From Molanna angustata (Eukaryota; Arthropoda; Insecta; Trichoptera; Molannidae): a DNA stretch of 64,000 nt. Positions 33,541 through 44,851 of the stretch are shown here, piece by piece (position 1 is the stretch's first letter; each line of letters opens with the position of its first letter). A program made the translations under genes and the position numbers. Location of the stretch: contig OY754979.1 in NCBI GenBank assembly GCA_963576475.1, positions 29,165,078 through 29,229,077 of the forward strand, in the 5' to 3' direction. The notes below the pieces were generated by a model. It was not told where the DNA came from and searched no databases. It saw only the letters and a list, made by a program, of their open reading frames with translations.

Positions 33541-34870
33541 TGTTTTCATCTCGCCTCCTCTCTGTTTTTATTATTGTATGTAAATCTTTTATTTCAATTA
33601 ATTGTTACTTCTTTATTTTAGTTAATATAATATCATTGATATATTTGTCTCGAGTATACATAATGCGTTTTAATTTAGTTGGGATGGCCAATGACGAGTA
33701 ATTTTTCAAATATAAATGATTTTTTATAATATGTTTTCATCTCGCCTCCTCTCTGTTTTTATTATTGTATGTAAATCTTTTATTTCAATTAATTGTTACT
33801 TCTTTCTATATGTTTATTTAAGTTAATATAATATCATTGATATATTTGCCTCGAGTATACATAATGTGTTTTAATTTAGTTGGGATGGCCAATGACGAGT
33901 AATTTTTCAAATACAAATTATTTTTTATAATATGTTTTCATCTCGCCTCCTCTCTGTTTTTATTCTTGTATGTAAATCTTTTATTTCAATTAATTGTTAC
34001 TTCTTTCTATATGTTTATTTAAGTTAATATAATATCATTGATATATTTGTCTCAAAAATACATAATGTGTTTTAATTTAATTAGGGTGGCTAATCACGTG
34101 TGAATTTTTCAAATATAAATGATTTTTTATAATATGTTTTCATCTCGCCTCCTCTCTGTTTTTATTCTTGTATGTAAATCTTTTATTTCAATTAATTGTT
34201 ACTTCTTTCTATATGTTTATTTAAGTTAATATAATATCATTGATATATTTGTCTCAAAAATACATAATGTGTTTTAATTTAATTAGGGTGGCTAATCACG
34301 TGTGAATTTTTCAAATATAAATGATTTTTTATAATATGTTTTCATCTCGCCTCCTCTCTGTTTTTATTCTTGTATGTAAATCTTTTATTTCAATTAATTG
34401 TTACTTCTTTCTATATGTTTATTTAAGTTAATATAATATCATTGATATATTTGTCTCAAAAATACATAATGTGTTTTAATTTAATTAGGGTGGCTAATGA
34501 CGAGTAATTTTTCAAATACAAATTATTTTTTATAATATGTTTTCATCTCGCCTCCTCTCTGTTTTTATTCTTGTATGTAAATCTTTTATTTCAATTAATT
34601 GTTACTTCTTTCTATATGTTTATTTAAGTTAATATAATATCATTGATATATTTGTCTCAAAAATACATAATGTGTTTTAATTTAATTAGGGTGGCTAATG
34701 ACGAGTAATTTTTCAAATACAAATTATTTTTTATAATATGTTTTCATCTCGCCTCCTCTCTGTTTTTATTCTTGTATGTAAATCTTTTATTTCAATTAAT
34801 TGTTACTTCTTTCTTTATGTTTATTTTAGTTTATATAATATCATTGATATATTTGTCTCAAGTATACATA
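33541..34870. repeat. 201-bp tandem array, seven copies, downstream of the Myb gene
   Basis: Units starting TGTTTTCATCTCGCC at 33541, 33732, 33933, 34135, 34337, 34538 and 34739; spacing 191 once, then 201-202. The array begins 13 bp after the Myb stop codon, so the first unit is the gene's 3' untranslated region and the rest are expansions of it. Units 3-5 share the AAAAATACATAATGTG variant, pointing to recent spread from the middle. Confidence 0.9.
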
Positions 34871-34874
34871 ATGC

Positions 34875-35535
34875 GTATATAAATAAATTATTTCATCTTG
34901 TCTTTATTTGTAAATACTTTAAGCTTATTTGTGTTCTTTTTTTGTAAATAAATTCTTTTCTATGCCACAGTAAATAGATACTTTTTTTTTTTTTCTTTAA
35001 GTTTTTAAATTTTTATAATATTAATTACCACCTATTTACCATATTATTTCATACAACTTTTTTCTGATTGACAAAAACCAAAAATTTTAATTTTATTAAA
35101 AATACATTGATGCAAACACAAAATGTGAAACTCTTCAGTTTTCTCTTCAGACATGCTATGTGATAGCACTTATTCTATTTCTTTACAATTTTTTGTTCAT
35201 AAAAAAGGTTCATGCGATACAATGATTAGGTACACTAGGAATATGTTCAGAAATAAATTATAGAAATAGGACAGAAATTCATGGAAAACAGGATCGGTAT
35301 GGATAAATAATAACTGGTAGTTTTTATGCAATACTCTTTTATTTACATGCTTATCACACAATATAAAGAAAATATAAAAAATCCTTATTTAAATTTACAA
35401 AAATATTACTCATTCAAGAAAAAAACAGACCATCTCTTTGAAAACATAAAAAACAAACAGGCTATTAGAAGACAAAATTTAAAAATATAGAATGTAATCA
35501 TAGTGTTTTTTACTTATATTCATAAACATTTTGAT
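34875..35535. other. Spacer between the two convergent Harbinger genes
   Basis: AT-rich; contains several AATAAA words on both strands that could serve polyadenylation of either gene. No ORF of note. Confidence 0.4.
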
Positions 35536-35537
35536 AA

Positions 35538-37799
35538 TTATGTGGAATAAGTATTTATAAGCCTTGTTCGTAATATCCTACCAGCTAACAAATCTCTGTT
35601 AGTACAATTACCATTAGATCTACTAGATGCACCATCTGGTATATCTAATGGATCCAGCAGTCCTAAATCAACATCTTGATCTTCCAAATAATGTGGAAGA
35701 CTGAAATTATTAGCAACACACATATTATGTAACACTACACACGCATTGATAATTTTTGTTGCCTTTTCTGGTGTGTAATGCAACATTCTTTGCTTGCAAA
35801 GACAACGAAATCGCATTTTTAACACACCATTGCAGCGTTCTATTGTCGCTCTTACTCTACAAAGAGCATTATTGAAACGCTCCTCTGCTTCTCCTTGTGG
35901 AGAATTTAATGGTGTTAGGAGCCAGGGTCTCAAAGGATATCCTGAATCCCCAATAAGGTAAAATCCTTCATGACCACCACGGTACAGGTTTCTAAGTGCT
36001 GGCTCTACTAAGCTGTTATTCCATATGAAAGAATCGTGAGTGCTGCCAGGAAACAAAGCATTGACGTTTAATATTTTTAACGCTTCATCACAAATTAATT
36101 GCACGTTAATTGAGTGGTAACTTTTACGGTTCACGTACACATGTTCAGGATAATTTAAGTTGTTACCTGCTGGCGGTACAATTGCAACATGGGTACAATC
36201 GATGCATCCGATTATACCTGGAAGGTTGTACTTTCTATAAAACCTGAAACAAAAAGTTAGTTTTGTTTATTTATTTATTAACTTTATGTACATAATGTGT
36301 ACAATGGCAGATTTATTGCCATAAGGAAATTTCTTCCAACCAACCAAAGCAATGTGAGGCCATAAATATTGAAGTGTACATTACAGTTATGATGAAAAGA
36401 ACCTATATTTATATATTATAAAAAAAAACAGATTGACAAAACACATAACATGATAAGAAGTAAAATCACAGCGACGAGGAAAGGAATGAGGTAGAGGTTG
36501 TGGAAGGAGAGAGAGAATGGAGAAGGAGTGTTAATTAAGAGTTATTAGACAGGCATAACAGCTTTAGTCTTTTTTTGAAAAGTTGAATTGATTGAGACGT
36601 CGTAATATCATCACTTAAGGTGTTCCATAGTCTTGCCACCAAGATTTGATACCAAGATTTTTAACGACTTTGGTGTAGGAAATGATTTGATTAGTTTTGT
36701 AGATCAATGTAAGTAATTGAAAATATTAAGTTTATCCACAACCAGCTAAAATCAATCTTATTATTTATTTATTGATCTTGATTTGATTACAATTGTATTA
36801 ACACTTCATAATTATAATTACATACAATTTATAGGTTGTATAGTTAAATGTTGCTGTGACGCACCAGCATAGAATAGTGCTTCCACTATTATTATTATTT
36901 TCGGGGGTCCCGTAAGAGCCAGGTAATCGTAAATAACATCTCACATAGTTCAGTACCTTAAGTAATTAAATAGTTTAGTTTACCTATTTCTTATACTCCT
37001 CAACTCTTGGATTGTGCTCGGAAATTTTACCCATGTATTAAAAATTTCTGGTTTATTTAGAACATCAACAAATTCACTCAAAGATCTTGAGACGGAAGAT
37101 TGCGATATATTATTATTTATGTTACTCCCCACAGGTAACTGATAGGATCCTGTGCCCAGGAAATTCAAGGCTGTCAGAACCTGAAAATAATCATGAATTT
37201 TAATATAATATGTAGTAGGTTAACAAAAACTCAATGACAGCTAAGTAAACATGAATCCATGAGTGTATCTACTTTTTCAAGTGTCTAAGCGTGTTTCTAA
37301 ATGTCAAATCTTGATCTTCATAACGAAATGTACGTTTTATGTGTAAAATTGTAGAGAGAGGTGAAACATACGACAAATTATTCTAATGCTCACTTAGGAA
37401 TAGTTATGAATGTTATTACATTTGTAATAAACCATCTCTTATAATACAATAAGTGTTCATGCATTCATATAAAGATTAAAAAAGTTTATAGTATTGATTT
37501 TTGACTTAATCTCATTCATGAAAGTCTACAATGAAACCCTTGGGAAATATTGGTTTAACCAAAAATGATGAACTTACCTTGGTTTCGATACTCAATGCAG
37601 ATGCTCGAGATGGCACACACATGTGAGGAGTAACAACGTCGATTAAGAACTTTACAAGATTTTTGTTGAGGCGAAAGTGTTTTATGAAGGCCGTATCACT
37701 TTGTGCGAAAGCATCCACTATTTTGGAATTGTTTCGTCGTCCGTTAATATTGTTATATTGTCCAATAGATAAAATTACCAATTCGTCGAAACTAGCCAT
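35538..37799 (-). CDS. Harbinger (HARBI1-like) DDE transposase, three exons, intact
   Basis: Exons on the minus strand: 37799-37578, 37180-36984 and 36243-35538, adding up to 1125 nt, 374 residues plus stop, in frame throughout. Junctions are AAG|GTAAGT, TTTTCAG|GTT, ATAG|GTAAAC and TTTCAG|GTT. The first third holds a helix-rich DNA-binding region. Catalytic residues are visible: Asp155 in GIIGCIDCTHVAIVPP, Asp239 in LIGDSGYPLRPW and Glu275 in RATIERCNGVLKMRFR, with the 35-residue D-to-E spacing typical of PIF/Harbinger and IS5-like enzymes. NACVVLHNMC follows, another family hallmark. The start is the first ATG (MASFDELVIL). No stop, frameshift or missing catalytic residue is seen, so the enzyme could be functional. 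Intron 2 has been enlarged by repeats. Confidence 0.9.
36260..36930. repeat. LINE 3' end and dispersed repeat inside transposase intron 2
   Basis: The segment 36262-36360 matches, on the minus strand, a LINE 3' end seen also near 46320-46400, 46725-46770 and 59280-59330: GGTTGG...GGCAATAAA, ending in an AAAT tail. The segment 36850-36930 belongs to another family (ATAGAATAGTGCTTCC ... GTCCCGTAAGAGCC) present near 60315-60415 inverted and 63915-64000. Confidence 0.6.
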
Positions 37800-38051
37800 A
37801 GTTACAAGCTACAGAATTAACAAAATCGCGAAAACACTTTTTGACAAGGACGCTTGACGTACGTAAATGGCAATATGGCGGCTATTTTTGACAGATAAAT
37901 CATGCGACATTGTATGTCGAATGGTCCTATACCACTCGTCAAAATCTCGCACGATTTTCATTCGACTATGTCGCATGCGAGACTCGAGAATACCATTTTC
38001 TAGAAATCGTGCGAAAATAATAAAATGTCGCATACGACATCGATAGGCGAC

Positions 38052-38072
38052 ATTGGAGAATAGGGTCCCTGG
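38052..38072 (-). repeat. Right Harbinger terminus
   Basis: Plus strand ATTGGAGAATAGGGTCCCTG, the inverted partner of 31569-31589. The neighbouring 37900-38050 carries ATGCGACAT, TATGTCGCATGCGA, GTCGCATACGACAT and similar palindromic words. Confidence 0.75.
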
Positions 38073-38099
38073 TAATATTATGTGATGTGAGAAATAAAT

Positions 38100-38460
38100 C
38101 ATGAATGAAACTCATGTGTTTGAAAAATAGCAAATCATTTATTTGACCATCATTAATATTATATACCTAAACTAAAGGAAAATATTTCATGTAACGAAGA
38201 TGAGTTATTAAATTAACAAAATATTGAATTTAACAAACATTATAAAACTATAACAGTGTTATTTATAAAAAAAAATTTGGTTCAATTGAACTCGGTTCAA
38301 AGTCAAAGAGCTTGGATAATGCAAGACGCTCGTCTATCTTTCGACCATAGACGCGGCGTTCCTAATACACCCAATCAAGTAGAAAAATTGTGACGAATGT
38401 CAATTAATTGAATAATAAAATAATATCCACCTTTGATGCGTTATAATTTAATAACGTTAC
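38100..38460. other. No recognisable feature
   Basis: AT-rich sequence between the Harbinger end and the next exon array. Confidence 0.4.
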
Positions 38461-38463
38461 AAA

Positions 38464-38775
38464 ATGTTTTTCTATTTACCATTCCACATGGTGACAGGAG
38501 ATTGTGGCAACGCCAACGCCTGGATGGAAGTGGATGCTGCCAGTGCATGTCCCTCATTCTCTGAAACTGTAAATATTGGAAATTGTATTACTATTATGGC
38601 AGGAATTACTTCTCGGGCAATGTTTTTCTATTTTCTATTCCACACGGTGACAGGGGATTGTGGCAACGCCAACGCCTGGATGGAAGTAGATGCTGCCAGT
38701 GCATGTCCCTCATTCTCTGAAACTGTAAATATTGGAAATTGTATTACTATTATGGCAGGAATTACCTCTCGGGCA
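38464..38775 (-). repeat. 156-bp tandem duplication of an exon with its intron, two copies
   Basis: On the minus strand each copy has AATATTTACAG, an 87-nt exon (29 codons, phase 1 at both ends) encoding SENEGHALAASTSIQALALP and then SPVT.WN, and a donor-like GTAAATAG (the second copy is altered to GAAAATAG). The intervening intron is 69 nt. It is homologous to the 102-nt exon tripled at 28.6-29.4 kb. Both loci also have the SPRK-type exon upstream on the same strand. Confidence 0.8.
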
Positions 38776-38786
38776 ACTAACAGCTA

Positions 38787-38966
38787 CTATGTCAAATATT
38801 ATTTCAACACAAACCCAATAACAAGTTGCCACATTCTGGAGACCAGTGATCGTCTCACAGATCCAGACTGAAAACACAATTAAAAACTGTGTCTCCATCA
38901 GGAATCGAACCCGGGACCTTTGGATCAGCAGTCAGGATACCTAACCAACTGAGCCACTAAAGGCGA
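38787..38966 (-). repeat. tRNA-derived SINE, about 180 bp
   Basis: On the minus strand the head reads TGGCTCAGTTGGTTAGG ... GGGTTCGATTCC, near-perfect polymerase III A and B boxes, followed by a body shared with 62862-63056 (GTCTGGATCTGTGAGACGAT, CAGAATGTGGCAACTTG). Two copies in one window, aligned over the full length, define the family. Confidence 0.75.
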
Positions 38967-39039
38967 CAAATGTAATATTTAATTTTTACAGCAATTTACT
39001 TAAAAACATAAAAGTACTGAGCTGACGTGGACACCAAAT

Positions 39040-39263
39040 GGTTAACATTAATAAATTCCTATGTTTGCACCCTTGTAAAGTATTACAAAATAACAAAAGT
39101 ACATACACTGCGATAATTTCGGTGATGTTTTCCGAGGACTTGGAAGTATTCCTCCAAATACTTCGGAATTTGGAGGTGTCACTGTATTTAGTGACAATGA
39201 TAGGATTTCTTTGTTTGGTGTAAAGACCCTATCAATTACTTCGTTATCTGCAAGCATAAGCAA
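39040..39263 (-). pseudogene. SPRK-family exon, single-copy version
   Basis: The minus strand has an acceptor TTATGCTTGCAG followed by NEVIDRVFTPNKEILSLSLN, TVTPPNSEVFGG and SPRKTSPKLSQ. It aligns with the repeated exon at 29.7-31.0 kb (TPTKQQMLLSLDNIVTPPK ... SPRKRTP). This copy shows the unexpanded exon. Function unknown; the sequence looks disordered and rich in Thr, Pro and Ser. Confidence 0.55.
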
Positions 39264-39500
39264 AGTAAAATGTTCAATGATGTGTTTTTGAAAAGTTTAT
39301 TTAAAAACACAACATTATAGGAGACGATTATGAATGGTGGTGTTGAGATGATGATATGGTAAAAGCTTGAACAACTGACGAGTTTTTTAATACCAATCTC
39401 TATAAAATAATAACATAAAAAAATATTTTTTACTGATGGTTACATTGTTGTTCGCCACCAGTGGCAACGGGCATGAACTAAAAGTGGAAGAGAGAGGAAC

Positions 39501-40752
<1,252 letters not shown>

Positions 40753-41427
40753 AAAAATATCAGCCAGGGTCGCGGAGCATAGAGTGGATTCAAATAATAG
40801 AAAATTAACGTCTTCACTAGTCCAACATACTCTGAACGAAGGACATCAAATCGATTTCGATAATGCACGCGTAGTTGCAAGTATTAACACAGAAACAGTA
40901 AGAATTTATAGAGAGGCAATCGAAATTTACAAAAGGAAGAATGTCGTGAATAATCGAGACGATGGTGTGCGTCTCCCGCTGGCCTGGAAAAATATCTTAC
41001 ATAAAAATAGAATCGACAATAAAAATAAAAATAACATTATAAAACATTCATTAAATACCTCAGAAATTGACAGCAATAAAAATCCCATTACAGTAAACCC
41101 ATTAAATGTTAAACGCCAAACAAATAAAATTAATACAATAGATACATCATTAAGCGTGAGGCGAATCACCAGAAGCCAGTCAAAAGCCATTAAGGCGAAC
41201 AAAAGCGGGGAAAACCCACCAACCCCAACAGTTTAAACTTTAACTTTCCAATCTTCACTTGGTGCTAGGTTCTCGGCTCGAACGGACGTGCTTGCACTGA
41301 CACACGAAGCGAGAATCTATCAACAAGGCCCTGAAGATGCCTGGTGTGATCCAGGCGAAACGTCGGTTGACGAAAGATCCTTCCAAGGATCTGATTTTGA
41401 CGCGGGATAACCCTAAAGATAATAATA

Positions 41428-41433
<6 letters not shown>
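40753..41433 (+). pseudogene. Penelope-like element, second 5'-truncated copy, plus strand
   Basis: Starts abruptly with ACAGAAAAATATCAGCCAGG at the head of the minus-strand copy, so the two are arranged head to head. It encodes ISARVAEHRVDSNNRKLTSS, VASINTETVRIYREAIEIYK and DDGVRLPLAWKNIL without interruption to a stop at 41234-41236. It lacks the GIY half of the endonuclease, which is upstream of its truncation point. The 3' untranslated part includes the hammerhead-like motif at 41331-41364. With its partner it forms an inverted repeat with arms of roughly 0.68 kb around a 0.37-kb spacer. Confidence 0.8.
41331..41364 (+). ncRNA. Hammerhead-ribozyme-like motif, second copy
   Basis: CTGAAGATGCCTGG, loop TGTGAT, CCAGGCGAAACGTC. 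Identical to the minus-strand copy at 39767-39800. Confidence 0.55.
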
Positions 41434-41470
<37 letters not shown>

Positions 41471-41492
41471 CTCTCTCATTAAATAGCGAATT

Positions 41493-41876
41493 TTATTTCG
41501 TCAGGGGCTGTTCTAGCATTTGAGTACCGATTGCCTCCTTTTCGGCCAAGAGGAGCCTCTCTTCTTCGGTCCGCCTCACATTTTTATCGGGCAGCTCAAT
41601 GGCTGTGTTTGCCTGAAGTGGGTGAGCCTTCCTCTTGCGTTGGCCGAGGCCAATTGCGGTATTGAAGGTCCTGTTACAAATTGGACACGAGAATTTCATT
41701 TGTGGACATTTCTCGGGTCGATGATGATGTTGAAGCTGATGGGCCCGGGTTGTCGCAACAGTTCCCCCGGCCAACGGACCCGGGGAATTCTGCAAGTTTA
41801 TTCTTGTATTTCGTCTAGGGCCTATTGCATTTAAAGTGTGTTGGAAAGGCAACCCACCCTTAAAACCCCCTGTCAT
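41493..41876 (-). pseudogene. Zinc-finger N-terminal fragment of an R2-like non-LTR element
   Basis: The frame contains KFSCPICNRTFNTAIGLGQ, RKRKAHP and RRTEEERLLLAEKEA. A C2H2 finger followed by a W/R-x-x-E-E-x-x-L-x-A-x-x-E motif is the N-terminal layout of the R2/NeSL/Utopia group of retrotransposons. One zinc ligand is altered (Gln-Arg in place of the expected His). The frame ends after 127 codons and runs straight into the sequence shared with 27.5 and 39.4 kb, so the reverse transcriptase has been deleted, or this is a non-autonomous derivative. Its 5' untranslated region continues to about 44950 once the piggyBac insertion is removed. Confidence 0.45.
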
Positions 41877-42069
41877 TGTTACCCCCAGCCACTTGCGATA
41901 AGTGATCGGTAGGGACTTGGGGAGGCAGCGAACTACCCCCCTTGGCTGGGTCCACGTATTTATAGACTGCCGAGGGAAGTCTTAGAGAAAGAAAAAACTT
42001 TGGCTGGATACCGAAAACCGGCAGCCAGCTAAGTTATGACTATAATTAGCACATATGCAGAAAGGTACT

Positions 42070-44851
42070 TTAACCCCTTTTCACCCAAATCAATATTGTT
42101 ACACAAAAAAAATAATATTATTTGAAAACATTTTAGTGAAAAACAAATAATTTTATACATAGTTTTGGAAAAATCACATGTCTATTCAAATCGACACTGG
42201 GTCTGAAAGGGTAATTTACACTGGTGTATGAAAATGAATGAAAAATTATAAACAACATTTTTTACAATGATTAATTTAATTAATATAAAACAAATTACTT
42301 GATATTGATTATAAATATTATTTACAGGACAAATTAGAATAACTTTCCTAAAAACTGCTTATATTTTATATTATTGTGAGTAAATTATTTACAAAAAAAT
42401 TACAAACCTATAATAATACACTCCCAGTATAAAATAAAATTTTAATAAATTCTATTTATCATATTGTACATAAATAAAGCTACTAACTACTTACAAATAT
42501 AAAAAAAAAACTATAATCAATTTTTTCTCCCAATCGTGGAAATCAGAGAAACAGTTACGTCCTGGGGTGAAGCAAAGGTTGACGTTACATCTTTTACATA
42601 TCACCTTGGTTTGTCCCTTGAGTCAAAATTTACACCTCTGTGATTTATCTATAAAATCATCTGGGAAATGCCCCCGGCCACTATATACAGCTCACATCCT
42701 CGACAGGGCGAGGATGAAACTGTCAAACCCTGCTTGTTGACGGGCTCGGAACAGTTGTAGTGGAAGGTCGACCTCGACGTTGACTAGTCGTTCTTGTACC
42801 AGCCATCAAAGCACGAGCAATTTCAGCTCAAAATACTAAGAGAGGTTTAAATTTCTCACCTCGCTGAATGCAGTGTCTTTTGTACAACATACATACATTG
42901 ATAACACACATATCAACGAGGTGAAAAACTATCCTCAAATAGTACCGAACTGATCGAACAATGATTCGATACAATGCAACTAGCATGTCATGGAGGTCAA
43001 CATCTCCCATATATTTATTATACTCCTTCACTACAGCTGGCCGAGTAACATCAAAATATGACCGAGTTGCTGCCGACCAACGTCACATAGTCCTGACAGG
43101 TTCTACCCCCACATACGAGGATGCAAAACAAACTGGTTTATTGTTGAACCATTTCAAAGCTAGGACACCAGTAGCATACGAACCTCGCCCTTCCCGTTTC
43201 AACTGTGCATCTGCTTTGAATGTACAGCCACGTAAACGGTTGGAGCGAACAGTGCCAACACACAATATACCTACAGACTTCAATCTGACTATCAGCGAGT
43301 GCGATGTGAACCAGTTATCAATGAAGACTTTGAAGTTCCGTTGATGTGGCAAACCTTGACACATCCGAAATACTATGTCTCCACTGATACCAGCACGAGC
43401 AAACATTTGATGGCCCATTTTGAGGGCTTATTTTTCATATATTGCTTCAGGTTGTTCGTGCCCTTGAACGGTATCATAAATTCATCTACGCTGTTGAATT
43501 CTTCTGGTTCGACTTTAGATAAGTTAGTGCGAAGAGCATCAACCAGAGGTCTTACCTTGAAAAGTTTATCGTGGTCAGGCTGCCCACGTGGAATCATCTC
43601 AGAATTATAAATTATATGAAGAACAGTCCTGAGTTTGGTGAACCTATTCCTCACCATAACGTCAGTGATGTATGGAATCCTCAGGTGTTCTTGCCAATAT
43701 AAATGTACTTGAGGCAGCTTGACAATCTCCATCATAATATGGAGACCGATAAACTTTCCCATTTCATCTACAGAGGTGTTTACGCTCGTGCCACATTTTT
43801 CTCTACCGAATAAACATTTGTCTGCTCCACCATATTCAAAATTATATCATCATCAAAAAATAATTTAAAATATGATAAAGCAGACAGGTCTAATGGCCCA
43901 GAAAAATCAATGGGACACGATGTATCTTCTGCATCAAGATTTCTATGACGCCAACGTAGTTCGTCTTCCCTCGTTATATTGATTGGTAGCTCGTCCTCTC
44001 TAGTTGTTGAGCTTTCCACGTCCTCTTCTGGGGACTAGAATATAAAACAACACACATAAATAATCAAGGTAAATGTTTCTAAATGCTTCAAATGATCAGA
44101 ACATCTTACAGTGAATATATTGAGAACACATAATATTGAACGTAATACTTATAATAATCTGTACTGGAATTCCCAAGTGCTCACTAAGAGCCTGCACATC
44201 CTGTGGAGCTATATCCTCGTTTTGAGAAGTATCTCTCATTTCAAATTTCCACTTCCACTTCCACGTAAGATACATCTCCTATTAATTCTAAATATATTTG
44301 ATGTACTCATCTGTAACGAAATCATAAAAATTGATCCATAAATATCTAACATTTATATCTAAATACAATAAATCGGTGATTTAATTTATAATAATGTTAT
44401 AATATTATATGTATTTGATTACTATTTTGTATGAAGGTAACGTTTACAAAAAATAACCTCTCAGAACCACTGTATGTTTGAATCAACACGTTTGTAATAT
44501 GTCGTATAAAACGATGTTGGAAAAATAATTGTACATTTACTGTGCACAATATGAAAATATACACCTTTATTATCATAAATATGAAATAACATGAAAAAAT
44601 AATAACCTTATAAAATTCCTTTGTAACAACTGCATAAAACGACACCAGCCAAAATCGCGAACGCGTTCTGTTTGTTGACGTTTATCTGTGAAATGGTGCG
44701 GCAAACATAACAAAACAAAATTAGAGTTGCCAGAGAACATATAATATTTTACCATAAACGAGAAATATAAGTGAAATATACGGTTGGTCATTCAAGAATA
44801 AATTATAAAGATCATGTCAATTTGAATGGACGCTGGTTGAAAAAGGGTTAA
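42070..44851. mobile_element. piggyBac-type transposon with TTAA duplications
   Basis: TTAA at 42070-42073 and 44848-44851 encloses 2774 bp. The ends read CCCCTTTTCACCCA (left) and CCCTTTTTCAACCA (right, inverted), matching at 12 of 14 positions and starting with CCC as usual for piggyBac. A subterminal direct repeat is seen: CGACACTGGGTCTGAAAGGG near 42192 and GGACGCTGGTTGAAAAAGGG near 44828. The flanks rejoin smoothly into GC-rich 5' untranslated sequence of the zinc-finger element. Confidence 0.9.
42540..44025 (-). pseudogene. piggyBac transposase, broken by frameshifts
   Basis: Minus strand, from about 44025: an acidic N-terminus; MGKFIGLHIMMEIVKLPQVH and YWQEHLRIPYITDVMVRNRF; then SVDEFMIPFKG with the first catalytic Asp; KVFIDNWFTSHSLIVRLK with the second; YNKYMGDVDLHDMLVALYRI with the third (GGVD in most relatives); and a C-terminal cysteine-rich end, GQTKVICKRCNVNLCF, which recalls the CRD of PGBD4-like proteins. 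At least four frame breaks or stops separate these blocks (near 43770, 43395, 43060 and in the C-terminal part), so it is inactive although all three aspartates remain. Confidence 0.8.

Larger units (their letters stand above)
31569..38072. mobile_element. PIF/Harbinger DNA transposon, near complete, about 6.5 kb
   Basis: Both ends read CCWGGG...CTATTCTCCAAT inwards (left 31569-31589, right 38052-38072 inverted). Just inside, both ends carry many copies of a palindromic word, TGTCGCATGCGACA or halves of it. Between them lie the two genes expected of this superfamily, a Myb/SANT-like protein (plus) and a HARBI1-like DDE transposase (minus), arranged tail to tail. Both reading frames are intact once introns are removed. 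Later insertions are confined to introns and the space between the genes: an RTE fragment at 32588-32922, a 201-bp array at 33541-34870 and LINE/dispersed repeats in 36260-36930. I cannot confirm the usual 3-bp target duplication. Confidence 0.85.

Noticed and set aside
34738..34947. 69-codon plus-strand frame
   Set aside because: Low-complexity Phe/Ile/Tyr translation of the last 201-bp repeat and AT-rich flank.
38886..38966. Functional tRNA gene on the minus strand
   Set aside because: A and B boxes are good, but the acceptor and anticodon stems do not pair convincingly and the same body follows a second copy at 62.9 kb, so it is a SINE.
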